IMG/VR virus record: IMGVR_UViG_3300035670_001268 | Location: 1-23,397 of that record | Direction: 5' to 3' (one strand) | Length of the DNA stretch: 23,397 nt | From: a virus | Shown here: one piece after another, positions 15,857 through 23,063 of the stretch | Layout of the letters: each line of letters begins with the position of its first letter | Position numbering within the stretch: position 1 is the stretch's first letter | The notes under the pieces: model-generated | Databases searched by the model: none | Told to the model about the DNA's origin: nothing | What the model saw: only the letters and a program-made list of their open reading frames with translations | Translations under genes and position numbers: made by a program

Positions 15857-15873
15857 TAGTACGCCTTAGGATC

Positions 15874-15915
15874 GGCAGTCGGTCGGTTAGCCCTGACCGG
15901 CTGCCTGCCTTTTTT
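15874..15915 (+). terminator. Intrinsic terminator after the capsid gene
   Basis: GGCAGTCGGTCGG (15874-15886) pairs with CTGACCGGCTGCC (15893-15905) as a 13-bp stem with G-U pairs and a six-base loop. Six T residues follow at 15910-15915. This should stop or reduce transcription after the capsid gene. Confidence 0.85.
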
Positions 15916-15958
15916 CTGTTTGCCACGATTTTGAACTCAACCCTTGGAGGGAATTGGA

Positions 15959-16420
15959 ATGGACGCTTTGGGATATGCAATTGGCGACCATCTGTTGGTC
16001 GAACCCGCCGCCGCGATTACCGACCTGACGGCAGCGGGCACAGGTGATAATACGGAAATCGTCGGTTCCTCGCTGGACATTACGGCGTTGGCGAGTCGCC
16101 CCGGCTCGGTCTGCTTCATCGTCCACGCAAAGGCGGTACTGACCGAAGCCAAAACGCTGGTCATTGTGGCGGACGTCGAATACAGCGCAGACGGGTCCAC
16201 GTGGACCTCGCTGGTTGCGGAGGCCACGATTATGACCTTGACCGGCGACACGGGCGGAAGCACCGAAGCTGACGCCGTGAAGGTCGAGGCTCGACTCGAC
16301 AAGGCCGACCTCAAGTATGTCCGCATCAACGCCACGCCCAACCTCAGCGCTACGGGCACCGATACGGCACGCGTGGCAATCGCCGCTATCTTCGGCGGCT
16401 TGCAAAACGTCCCTCAATGA
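15959..16420 (+). CDS. Small structural protein, likely capsid decoration
   Basis: This 153-residue protein is rich in Ala, Thr, Gly and Val and has no Trp-rich or enzyme motif. It has alternating beta-strand patterns (SVCFIVHAKAVLTEAKTLVIVADVEYSADGSTWTS) and ends IAAIFGGLQNVPQ, typical of beta-sandwich or head-fibre/decoration proteins. ATG 15959 has GGAGGG seven bases upstream; a TTG 15 bases earlier in the same frame lies within the ribosome site and is rejected. It directly follows the capsid gene, the usual place for decoration proteins. The assignment rests on position and composition only. Confidence 0.7.
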   Translation: MDALGYAIGDHLLVEPAAAITDLTAAGTGDNTEIVGSSLDITALASRPGSVCFIVHAKAVLTEAKTLVIVADVEYSADGSTWTSLVAEATIMTLTGDTGGSTEADAVKVEARLDKADLKYVRINATPNLSATGTDTARVAIAAIFGGLQNVPQ

Positions 16421-16447
16421 TGTGAGGTGAAAGGTGAAAGGTTAGGC

Positions 16448-16478
16448 CCCCCGGCGTTGCAGGCAGCAGCGCCGGGGG
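16448..16478 (+). other. Very strong GC hairpin without a T run
   Basis: CCCCCGGCGTTGC (16448-16460) and GCAGCGCCGGGGG (16466-16478) pair over 13 bp (one G-U) with an AGGCA loop. No T tract follows, so it is not a classic terminator. It may protect the 3' end of upstream mRNA or slow transcription between gene blocks. Confidence 0.75.
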
Positions 16479-16544
16479 ATCGGATCGACGAGTAAACAGA
16501 CCGCAACTCAAAAGCGGCTGTTGGATGTTTGCAGGATAACAAAC

Positions 16545-17120
16545 ATGAACGCATACCAAAAATCACAGCAACTTAGCCTCACTGGCACCGACGCTGAAAT
16601 CGTCGCCATGCTCCAATCGCTCGGCGCACGCGACATTCCATCAGCGGACGTAGCCGCGTGGATGCGCGAGCGTGGTCTGTGGCTGATGACTCCTGACGGA
16701 TCGGCAGGAGTACTGTACGACCTGTACCGATCCACGGGGAACGCTGACGTGAAAGCTGGCCTGTCCGAATGGTACGCTTCCGTACTCGGCGGGCAGTCTC
16801 AGTTCGTCCGCCTGACTCGCGTGGACATTGCGCAGCGAGTAGCGGGAATCGTCGCCGTGATAGCCACGGTTCTGCCTGATGGCGAGTCCATCGGCACGGA
16901 ACTCTACGCGATGGCTGGCGGGCGTCCGTGGGCGGATTTGACGGTCGAGCAATTTGCCGCTCAACGTGCTGAAGCGGAAGCCGACGCCGCACGTGAGGAA
17001 GCCTATGACGCTGTTGCACAACGAGTCAACGACGCAATCGCCGCAGCCGCAACAGCAAAAGACAACAGAGCAACCCCAACCGCAATCATAGCCGCCGCTG
17101 AAGCGGCATGGGGGGCGTGA
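16545..17120 (+). CDS. Hypothetical phage protein with Ala-rich helical tail
   Basis: This 191-residue protein is unrecognised. The N-terminal half (LTGTDAEIVAMLQSLGARDI and VAAWMRERGLWLMT, LYDLYRSTG) is mixed helix and looks globular. The C-terminal part (FAAQRAEAEADAAREEAYDA to the end) is Ala- and charge-rich and should be a long helix. Start ATG 16545 is preceded by GCAGGATAAC, a moderate ribosome site. The gene follows the strong hairpin and precedes the fibre-like genes with a one-base gap, so it may be the base of that accessory block. No function can be claimed. Confidence 0.7.
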   Translation: MNAYQKSQQLSLTGTDAEIVAMLQSLGARDIPSADVAAWMRERGLWLMTPDGSAGVLYDLYRSTGNADVKAGLSEWYASVLGGQSQFVRLTRVDIAQRVAGIVAVIATVLPDGESIGTELYAMAGGRPWADLTVEQFAAQRAEAEADAAREEAYDAVAQRVNDAIAAAATAKDNRATPTAIIAAAEAAWGA

Positions 17121-17121
17121 T

Positions 17122-17769
17122 ATGGCATTTCCAACGTATGTCGGCAGGTCTGCGATTAGCTATTACACTACACCGTACACACTACCACTTCCGTCTGGAA
17201 CCCAAGAGGGTGATTTACTGCTGGCGATAGTGACTCACTGGGTTGGGTCCACTTCTGTCCCTGCCGGTTGGTCTGTTGTTAGTACCACACCAACATCCGA
17301 TAATATATATGGAAAGGTGTGGTCAGCTATATATTCCACGGGCCTGTCCAGAGTTTTTACCGGCGTCGGGACTTACTGGAAAGATGGGTTTTTAGTCGCC
17401 ATTAGAAATGCCGGAACCGTGGAAGCAGCCGTTGCGCAAAATACGCAAGACCCTCCCGCCTTAACTCCAACTGGCGGGGCAGCAGATTATCTTTGGATAG
17501 CACTGTATCATTCTCGCGGCAGCATAGCTACAACTCCTCCAACAAATTACGTTAATTTTGAGAATCACAGCACCAGTTCAGACCACCAAACAACTGCATA
17601 TTCGCACCGATTTCTTAATGCTGCCAGCGAAAATCCATCTACTTATTTGCCCCTATACACAAGTCGGAGACGCACGGTTACTACGCTGGCGGTTGCCCCG
17701 GCATCAAGTAGCTCCAAGCTCTCCAAAGTCATCCAAGCCCATAAAGCCGTTGGAGGCATTTCACTATGA
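17122..17769 (+). CDS. Fibre or adhesin-like beta-sandwich protein, AT-rich gene
   Basis: This 215-residue protein has Gly/Ser/Thr-rich beta-strand patterns typical of phage fibre and receptor-binding modules: SGTQEGDLLLAIVTHW, VPAGWSVVSTTPTSDN and GKVWSAIYSTG. Such GDLLLA...PAGW blocks are seen in minor tail or fibre domains. The gene is visibly richer in A and T than its neighbours and uses codons such as TTA, ATA and TAT that they mostly avoid, a sign of recent acquisition or diversification. The end overlaps the next start as ATGA at 17766-17769. The location between capsid and connector genes leaves open whether it sits on the head or the tail. Confidence 0.65.
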   Translation: MAFPTYVGRSAISYYTTPYTLPLPSGTQEGDLLLAIVTHWVGSTSVPAGWSVVSTTPTSDNIYGKVWSAIYSTGLSRVFTGVGTYWKDGFLVAIRNAGTVEAAVAQNTQDPPALTPTGGAADYLWIALYHSRGSIATTPPTNYVNFENHSTSSDHQTTAYSHRFLNAASENPSTYLPLYTSRRRTVTTLAVAPASSSSKLSKVIQAHKAVGGISL

Positions 17770-18755
17770 CGGGAATCAAGCAGAAAGACTCCACTGGCAA
17801 TATCGCAGTAGTGCGAGTCCTCGACTCCGCAGGCGATCCGTGGACGGGAGTGGCGTATAACGAGACGGGGCTGGAAATCTACTACACACCGCTTGGCGGC
17901 ACACCCGTACAAATCACTCTGTCCAGCGGAAACTGGACCGAGACGAAACACGGGCACTACGAAATCGACGTGCCAGACGCTGCCTACCAGCAGACTGCGC
18001 CGCTCACAATCAGCGGAGCCATCACGGACGGGGTGGTAATCCCTGACTCGCATTTCATCGTGGACCATGATCCTGTGGAGAGTGTGCAGGATATTCAGGA
18101 TACAGTCGAGGCGATCACGCCGAGCGACGCGACGCTGGCGAAACAGGACGCGATTCTCGCCGCCATCGCGGCCTTGGAAGTCGGCACCGGAACCGGCCCC
18201 AACGAAATCACGATCACCATCGAAGACCAGGACGAAACCGCTGTCCAAGCCGTGACGGTCGGCGTGTACGATTCGGGCGTCTTGGCGGCGATCTCCACGA
18301 CCGACGCCGACGGCCAAATCACCATCAACCTCGCGGACCGCACCTACTCCGTCCGCGCGTGGAAATCCGGCTACCAGTTCACCACGCAATCGCTCACCGC
18401 GCCCGTCGTCGGCGATGATCCGACCTACACAATCACACGCCTAACGCCCACGCCGTCGACCGAACCCGACACAGTCACCGTGCGGTATCGCTGTCACGGC
18501 TCCGACCGCCTACCAGTTGCAGGCGTTGCGGTGTCAATGCAGGTCGGAGCGATTCCAGACGGCGACGTCGGAAACACCTGGTCAGACACGGCAGAGCAGC
18601 AATCGTCCGACGAGGCGGGTTGGGTCTATTTTACCGACGTGCCCGTCGGAGCGCGTTGCCACGTTCAGGTGAGCGACGGCGAGTGGCGAACCGTGACAAT
18701 TCCAGGCGACGCCGACGAGGACGGCGTTGTCGACGTTACCTCACTCCTCGGTTAA
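17766..18755 (+). CDS. Multi-domain structural protein with Ig-like domains
   Basis: This 329-residue protein has three parts. Residues of about 1-105 form a beta-rich module (NIAVVRVLDSAGDPWTG...GHYEIDVPDAAYQQTA) like N-terminal modules of phage fibre proteins. Residues 106-140 are a helical linker (VESVQDIQDTVEAITPSDAT). Two Ig-like or carboxypeptidase-regulatory-like sandwiches follow (TITIEDQDETAVQAVTVGVY...INLADRTYSVRAWKSGY and TVTVRYRCHGSDRLPVAG...VYFTDVPVGARCHVQV). Such domains bind carbohydrate or strengthen fibres. It is coupled to the preceding fibre-like gene by ATGA. A head-fibre or side-fibre role is likely but not proven. Confidence 0.68.
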   Translation: MTGIKQKDSTGNIAVVRVLDSAGDPWTGVAYNETGLEIYYTPLGGTPVQITLSSGNWTETKHGHYEIDVPDAAYQQTAPLTISGAITDGVVIPDSHFIVDHDPVESVQDIQDTVEAITPSDATLAKQDAILAAIAALEVGTGTGPNEITITIEDQDETAVQAVTVGVYDSGVLAAISTTDADGQITINLADRTYSVRAWKSGYQFTTQSLTAPVVGDDPTYTITRLTPTPSTEPDTVTVRYRCHGSDRLPVAGVAVSMQVGAIPDGDVGNTWSDTAEQQSSDEAGWVYFTDVPVGARCHVQVSDGEWRTVTIPGDADEDGVVDVTSLLG

Positions 18756-18769
18756 GGAAGGGCAGACCA

Positions 18770-19000
18770 ATGCCGGAAATGGTGCCAGTTGTTTTTGTGA
18801 AATCGTGGACGAGATACAACACCGGCGAGGTAGCAGGATTTGAGCCTGCTGTTGCGAAGGAATTGGTGGAGATAGGTGCGGCGACGTATCCTCTCAGGCC
18901 GTTCCCGCAAGTGGCGTCGCAGCCAGTGCCGCCCCCCAAGTCGCCAGCCCCGCCCGCTGCGAGGCGACAATCTCCGCGACGTCGTCCCAGATCGTCCTGA
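18770..19000 (+). CDS. Small conserved-looking phage protein with Pro/Arg tail
   Basis: This 76-residue protein has an N-terminal part (VPVVFVKSWTRYNTGEVAGF, EPAVAKELVEIGAATY) that resembles small proteins often found before phage head-tail connector genes. The last 35 residues are Pro- and Arg-rich (PPPKSPAPPAARRQSPRRR). ATG 18770 has AAGGAAGGG upstream. The connector gene starts 26 bases later. The role is unknown. Confidence 0.65.
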   Translation: MPEMVPVVFVKSWTRYNTGEVAGFEPAVAKELVEIGAATYPLRPFPQVASQPVPPPKSPAPPAARRQSPRRRPRSS

Positions 19001-19026
19001 CCGCCTGTTTATTCTCCGAGGAAACC

Positions 19027-19647
19027 ATGCGAGTTCGATCCACTATCCTGACCCGCCAAACGTCAGGCGGCGCCGTCGTTTGGCCGATATCCGTGTCCGA
19101 CGTAAAACGGAACGCGCAGATTGACCACGACCAGGATGATGCCTTACTCCTGTCCGTCGACGGCAAGGACGGCATCGTTGCCCGTGCCACGGACTTCGTC
19201 GAGGAGTATTCGGGACTGGCGTTTATCACCCAGACTCGCCGCGTGGTAATCGACGGCGGCTTTCCTGCGGAGTCGATAATCGAGTTGCCTTGTCCTCCGC
19301 TGCAAAGCGTAGAGGAGATCGGCTACCTGGATTCGGACTACGCGGAGCAGACGGTCGACACGTCCATTTACCGAGTGCTGACGAACGGCATTGGCCGCGT
19401 AGCGGCGAAGTCAGCATACGGCTGGCCGTCGGCTGTCGACGATGCCGAGTCCGTGTGGCTGGACATAACATGCGGCTTTGGAGACGCGGCAACCGACGTG
19501 CCTGCACGATGGCGAGGCGCGATTGCTGCCTTCGCCACGTACCTGTACGAACACCGCATGGCAGGCGAGTACAAGGACGGCGACCGAATGATGCGCGCCT
19601 TGACGCGGATTTTGGACTTGGCAGGAGCGGAGGCGAGGTATGTCTAA
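19027..19647 (+). CDS. Head-tail connector, gp6-like
   Basis: This 206-residue protein has the HK97 gp6/phage connector pattern: PISVSDVKRNAQIDHDQDD, ATDFVEEYSGLAFITQTRRV, ELPCPPLQSVEEIGYLDSD, and a late helix (WRGAIAAFATYLYEHR) before the end. Such proteins form a ring below the portal. ATG 19027 follows GAGGAAACC, a workable ribosome site. The stop lies eight bases past the start of the next gene, so translation is coupled. Confidence 0.82.
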   Translation: MRVRSTILTRQTSGGAVVWPISVSDVKRNAQIDHDQDDALLLSVDGKDGIVARATDFVEEYSGLAFITQTRRVVIDGGFPAESIIELPCPPLQSVEEIGYLDSDYAEQTVDTSIYRVLTNGIGRVAAKSAYGWPSAVDDAESVWLDITCGFGDAATDVPARWRGAIAAFATYLYEHRMAGEYKDGDRMMRALTRILDLAGAEARYV

Positions 19648-19966
19648 CCTGCGGGACGTAGGCAGAATCGAGTACCGATCGGAAGATCCAGGCAACCCCG
19701 TGCCGACGTGGTCGACCTTCGCCGGTGGTGTGCGGTGCGAGGTAATCAGCGTAGGCGGCGGCGAGAAGGTGCGAGGGCATCAGGTTGAGGAAACGACCAA
19801 GTTTGTCGTCCGGGTGCGATATCGGGATGGCATTACGTCAGCCATGAGGTTCGTACCCGAAACAGGACCATTTGCCGGTCGGACGCTGAACATTGACGCG
19901 GTTCAATTGGAGGACTTTCGAGTGTCGGGATCTCCGTTGTGCCTGCAATTGCATTGCAAGGAGTAG
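19640..19966 (+). CDS. Head-tail joining (head closure) protein
   Basis: This 108-residue beta-rich protein fits the phage head-tail adaptor family: MSNLRDVGRIEYRS, VPTWSTFAGGVRCEV, KFVVRVRYRDGITSAMRFV and RTLNIDAVQLED. It closes the DNA channel after packaging and offers the tail interface. The ATG lies inside the end of the gp6-like gene and GGAGCGGAGG precedes it. Confidence 0.8.
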   Translation: MSNLRDVGRIEYRSEDPGNPVPTWSTFAGGVRCEVISVGGGEKVRGHQVEETTKFVVRVRYRDGITSAMRFVPETGPFAGRTLNIDAVQLEDFRVSGSPLCLQLHCKE

Positions 19967-19972
19967 GACGTC

Positions 19973-20422
19973 GTGGGCAATCCAAGTGTGGTATGGGACG
20001 AGTCGGTCAGCAAAAAGGTGGACGCGCAACTCGCCCGCCTCGAAACCGTTGCCCGTGCTGGCGTGTTGCGGCGGGTCGTCCGTAAGGCAGGCGAGGTCGT
20101 GCGATCGGCTTGGCAGGCGAAGATCCCAGTAGGCAAGAGAGGTGCTCCGCACTTGCGGGACTCGCTGGCTACCAAGGTGATCGACTATCCCGATTCCGGC
20201 GTACTTGTGGCAATCGTCGGCGGCGACGTGGCGCAAGGTGCGAGGTACCTGCATCTGGTCGAGGAAGGGCACGAACTTTGGTTTATGGGGAGCCAGACCG
20301 GCCGCAGAACCAAGGCCGGGAAGTACCGGGACGACGCCATTGCGGAAACGGAAAACGAGGTCGAGACAATACTGGTTCAGGAAACCACGCGGATCGTCGA
20401 TAGCATCATGGGAGCAGGCTAA
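19973..20422 (+). CDS. Tail completion protein, HK97 gp10 family
   Basis: This 149-residue protein has the gp10 pattern: a long N-terminal helix (DAQLARLETVARAGVLRRVV), RSAWQAKIPVGKRGAPHLRDSL, and the family signature region GARYLHLVEEGHE, followed by a late helix. These proteins finish the tail end joining the head. GTG 19973 is preceded by AAGGAG at the end of the previous gene. The stop overlaps the next ATG by one base. Confidence 0.83.
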   Translation: MGNPSVVWDESVSKKVDAQLARLETVARAGVLRRVVRKAGEVVRSAWQAKIPVGKRGAPHLRDSLATKVIDYPDSGVLVAIVGGDVAQGARYLHLVEEGHELWFMGSQTGRRTKAGKYRDDAIAETENEVETILVQETTRIVDSIMGAG

Positions 20423-20844
20423 TGGCATGGACGACATGGGACGGCGACTTCGCAATCTTTACGCGGTCGATTAGCTCGGTAGCGGCAGCGATCGGCAGCG
20501 GTTCGTCGGCGAGGTTGTATCGGGGCGACGCCAAGCAGGGACAGTCCGTGCCGTTTGTGGTGTGGCAGTTGGTGTCGTCGGACACGTACCTGCACCACGC
20601 CGGCTACAACAACCTGCACCAAGAGGTAATCCATGTGTATTGCGTTGCGGCGTCTCCTGACGCTGCCGACGCCTTGGCAAATGCCATCCGCGACGCGTGG
20701 AGGGCAGTTGGCCGACAGACGGTGGGAGCGACGTGGGTGGAGTCGTGCTTCGCCTCAATAGCGGACACGGCGGAGGAGGGAGCAATCGACGCGGGCGAGG
20801 CTCTGTATTGGAGCCGTGTTGTTTTGCGAATTGCTAGGTCCTAA
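20422..20844 (+). CDS. Tail terminator/completion protein (DUF3168-like)
   Basis: This 140-residue protein follows the gp10-like gene with TAATG overlap. It has an N-terminal helix (GDFAIFTRSISSVAAAIG), RLYRGDAKQGQSVPFVVWQLV (strand around a Pro-Phe motif typical of the family), HQEVIHVYCVAASPDAADAL and a final strand (YWSRVVLRIA). This arrangement and gene order fit the tail terminator group that caps the tail tube. Confidence 0.78.
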   Translation: MAWTTWDGDFAIFTRSISSVAAAIGSGSSARLYRGDAKQGQSVPFVVWQLVSSDTYLHHAGYNNLHQEVIHVYCVAASPDAADALANAIRDAWRAVGRQTVGATWVESCFASIADTAEEGAIDAGEALYWSRVVLRIARS

Positions 20845-20860
20845 CAGGAGGATTGAGGAA

Positions 20861-21286
20861 ATGACGATTGGTACGGAACATGGGTTTGCCTTGACCCTCG
20901 GAACGCAAGGCGACACGTTGCTAATTATGAACATTGGCGGGCATCAGGAGTCGGTCGACGTCGTGGAAAAACACCACCACGGAACGACGGGCAACAAGCG
21001 TTACATGCCCGGCGACTTGACGGCCCTCAACCAGTTTGAGTTGGAGATCCAGTTTGACGGCGAGGACGGGCTGCCTGACTTGAAGGTAGAGGAAACCATC
21101 ACCATCACGCACCCGCTGGCGTCGGGCGAGTCGGTGGCAGCACAAATCGCTGGTGAGGGGTTCATCGTATCGAGGGAATGGCCTGGCGGTGCAGCAGGCG
21201 GCACGGGTTTGAAGCGAGGCAAGCTGACGATTCAATGGACCGGCGATACAGGGCCGACCTTTACCGCTGCCACTACCGGAACCTGA
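20861..21286 (+). CDS. Major tail tube protein
   Basis: This 141-residue beta-rich protein comes right after the tail completion genes, where siphoviruses place the tube gene. ALNQFELEIQFDG, VEETITITHPL and LKRGKLTIQWTGD are typical tube-protein strands, and the end TAATTGT is flexible. It is preceded by CAGGAGG, a strong ribosome site, and followed by a possible terminator, fitting high expression. It has no extra Ig-like domain. The assignment rests on position and strand pattern. Confidence 0.75.
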   Translation: MTIGTEHGFALTLGTQGDTLLIMNIGGHQESVDVVEKHHHGTTGNKRYMPGDLTALNQFELEIQFDGEDGLPDLKVEETITITHPLASGESVAAQIAGEGFIVSREWPGGAAGGTGLKRGKLTIQWTGDTGPTFTAATTGT

Positions 21287-21290
21287 TCGT

Positions 21291-21332
21291 AACCGCCGAC
21301 GGGCGGCTTGATCCTTTTGCGGTTGTGTTTTT
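21291..21332 (+). terminator. Possible weak terminator after the tail tube gene
   Basis: AACCGC (21291-21296) can pair with GCGGTT (21319-21324), followed by GTG and TTTTT (21328-21332). An alternative hairpin CCGCC/GGCGG near 21293-21306 competes with it. Modest support. Confidence 0.4.
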
Positions 21333-21355
21333 CCAGTATTTCTAGGGAGACGATT

Positions 21356-21733
21356 ATGTCGGCGAAATTACCTGACGGCTGGACCGTCACGTTGGAGCAA
21401 CACGTAGGACAGAAACGAGCCTACGACAGCGGCGGAAATGTCATCGGCATGGTGCCTGTGACGATTCCGCAAAAGCGTATCCGCGTGGACACGCCGGAGC
21501 GAAAGGAACAGGGGTTGGCTCCGTTTCTGTTTGGGCTGGTGTGCGACAAGCCCGGCACGCCTATCAACGTGTTGGCGACACTGCCCGACGAGGTCGTGGA
21601 ATCCATCGCCGAGGAGGTTCGTCGACAACTAGGGCAGAATCGTCCGTTGTCCACGCCGGTCGGTTTCGAGAATGCGCTACCGCCTGACGACGAGGACGAG
21701 GACGACGAGGACGAATCAGGCGAGGCGGAATAG
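21356..21733 (+). CDS. Hypothetical small protein with acidic tail
   Basis: This 125-residue protein, between tail tube and chaperone genes, has no family I can name. Residues 1-95 are mixed (EQHVGQKRAYDSGGNVIG, KEQGLAPFLFGLVCDKPG, LPDEVVESIAEEVRRQL). The last 17 residues are almost all Asp/Glu (DDEDEDDEDESGEAE), coded by GAC/GAG runs. ATG 21356 follows TAGGGAG. An acidic tail may keep a partner soluble or mimic nucleic acid. It is followed by a strong terminator. Confidence 0.7.
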   Translation: MSAKLPDGWTVTLEQHVGQKRAYDSGGNVIGMVPVTIPQKRIRVDTPERKEQGLAPFLFGLVCDKPGTPINVLATLPDEVVESIAEEVRRQLGQNRPLSTPVGFENALPPDDEDEDDEDESGEAE

Positions 21734-21768
21734 GCCACCTTGTCAGGGAGCGACACCAGGACGAGTTC

Positions 21769-21822
21769 GGGACTGGCGGTGTGCCGTGATTGCTCCCCAC
21801 GGTAGCCGCTGGTCCCGTTTTT
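21769..21822 (+). terminator. Intrinsic terminator before the tail chaperone gene
   Basis: GGGACTGGCGG (21769-21779) pairs with CCGCTGGTCCC (21806-21816) over 11 bp (two G-U), and an inner TGCCGTG/CACGGTA stem extends it. TTTTT follows at 21818-21822. It likely lowers transcription of the chaperone genes relative to the tube gene. Confidence 0.82.
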
Positions 21823-21839
21823 CATTGCAAGGAGGGAGT

Positions 21840-22265
21840 ATGTCGGTTTTAACCTTTGCCCAGATGCAGGCGGTGAGCCTGGAACGGGTATACCGAGAGT
21901 TTCAAGTCCCGTCGCCACACCCGACGATTATCCCTGGCCCTGTTACCGTGAGGCTGCGGAATATGTGGGCGGGCGAGTATTTCGACCTGATGGACTCGAC
22001 GGTCGGAAACGACGAGGAGGCGCAGTGGCGGTCGGACCACTTTGGCGAACTGATGGCCGCCTTCTGTTGGGTCAACGAGGAAGGCTGCCGGTGTATGTCC
22101 GACGAAGACCTGCAAACGGACGCGTGGCGCAAGACGTCCCCGGCCTTCCAGGCGGCGTTGCTTGCCAAGGTGCGAGAGGTCTGCGGCGAGATCCAGCAGG
22201 TTGGCGACGGCGTGGAGGACGAGTTAAAAAACTCCGAGACGGCGAGTGGCGAAAACTCTGCCTGA
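21840..22265 (+). CDS. Tail assembly chaperone, short (gpG-like) form
   Basis: This 141-residue zero-frame product is placed where siphoviruses code the tail chaperone. It has FAQMQAVSLERVYREFQVP, GPVTVRLRNMWAGEYFDLMD and a helical middle, ending GVEDELKNSETASGENSA. AAGGAGGGAG precedes ATG 21840. Near its end lies the slippery heptamer A AAA AAC (22226-22232), in the zero frame, with a hairpin eight bases downstream. Ribosomes that do not slip stop at 22265. It probably guides tape-measure packing and tail length. Confidence 0.82.
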   Translation: MSVLTFAQMQAVSLERVYREFQVPSPHPTIIPGPVTVRLRNMWAGEYFDLMDSTVGNDEEAQWRSDHFGELMAAFCWVNEEGCRCMSDEDLQTDAWRKTSPAFQAALLAKVREVCGEIQQVGDGVEDELKNSETASGENSA

Positions 22266-22630
22266 GAACCGCCGCCCGCTTTGGGTTTTGGCGTGTCGGC
22301 GTAGCAATCGACACGATGGGGATGGAGGCGTTCCGACAGCAACTCGCCTTGGTTGCGGTCGACGGATACGGCCAGGAGGTCGAGGTTATGCAACGGACAG
22401 CCGAATGGTCAACGGCGGCGATAATTGCGGAACTCCGAAACAATTTCGCCGACCTCTATGCAGGCATCTGCCGATTGCTCGGAGAGTCGGCACAGGAGCG
22501 AACTGTTTGGACGGCGTCGAAGGTACTCGGCAAAGACGGCGAGCAAGACAACGCCGGAAAGCCACGGCGAATGTCCAAGAAGCAACGGGCGGCAATGGCC
22601 GCTCGATTAAACGCGATGGCTGGCTTTTAG
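21840..22630 (+). CDS. Tail assembly chaperone, long form via -1 frameshift (gpGT-like)
   Basis: A predicted -1 slip on A AAA AAC at 22226-22232 joins the first 131 codons of the chaperone gene to the -1 frame starting at 22232, ending at 22630, for about 263 residues. The second part (AARFGFWRVGVAIDTMGMEA, FRQQLALVAVDGYGQEVEVM, TAAIIAELRNNFADL) fits the T-domain pattern of tail chaperones. It has no separate good start, and its frame overlaps the first gene. The downstream stem (22241-22251 with 22270-22280) supports the slip. Lambda-like gpG/gpGT pairs work the same way. The coordinates here span both frames. Confidence 0.82.
22226..22280 (+). promoter_or_regulatory. Programmed -1 ribosomal frameshift signal
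   Basis: The heptamer A AAA AAC (22226-22232) lies in the correct phase. After an eight-base spacer, GGCGAGTGGCG (22241-22251) pairs with CGCCGCCCGCT (22270-22280) over 11 positions with one mismatch and two G-U pairs. Slippery site, spacer and stem match the canonical arrangement. Confidence 0.85.
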
Positions 22631-22662
22631 TTTCATTCAGAAAGAGAAAGGACGGTGTGGAG

Positions 22663-23007
22663 ATGGCGACATTAAGGGAACGGTTGGCAGCGGCACGGGA
22701 GAATCGGGAGGAGAAGCGGGCAAGGCGTCGGTCCTTCGTCGAGGCGTTTATGGCGTCGGTAGAGGATGCGAGGGAAGCGGGCGAGATCTCCGACCGGGAG
22801 ATTGCCTTGTGCCGCCGCCTGTGTCTGCCGTGGAACGCGGACAAGCTGGCAGAGGTTCAAGGCTTCGTTTCGACCCAGGCGGTTTCGTTGGGATTCGTGG
22901 AATGTCTGGATGACCCGCTCGGTTTTGATTGGGCGAGCCTGCTGGTTTTGTTCCGTGAGTTGATGCCTTTGATTCTCGACCTGATCGACCGGATCATTAA
23001 CCGCTGA
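22663..23007 (+). CDS. Small charged protein of unknown function
   Basis: This 114-residue protein has a basic, helical N-terminus (TLRERLAAARENREEKRARRR), a middle with three Cys residues (ALCRRLCLPW, VECLDD), and a hydrophobic, amphipathic C-terminal helix (WASLLVLFRELMPLILDLID). ATG 22663 is chosen for spacing to AAAGGA; GTG 22657 in the same frame is too close to it. It follows the tail chaperone where a tape-measure gene might be expected. I do not recognise a family. It could bind membranes, tail proteins or nucleic acid. Confidence 0.65.
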   Translation: MATLRERLAAARENREEKRARRRSFVEAFMASVEDAREAGEISDREIALCRRLCLPWNADKLAEVQGFVSTQAVSLGFVECLDDPLGFDWASLLVLFRELMPLILDLIDRIINR

Positions 23008-23063
23008 CGGTCGACACAGGCAGGCCACGGAATCTACGGAATCGACAGAAAGGAGCAGCGGCG

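Noticed and set aside
15944-15958. TTG start for the decoration-like protein
   Set aside because: It lies within the ribosome-binding sequence GGAGGG itself; ATG 15959 has correct spacing.
22246-22662. Independent gene starting at ATG 22246 and running into the 114-residue frame
   Set aside because: The upstream part is Arg-rich shadow sequence opposite the chaperone T-domain frame; ATG 22663 has its own ribosome site.
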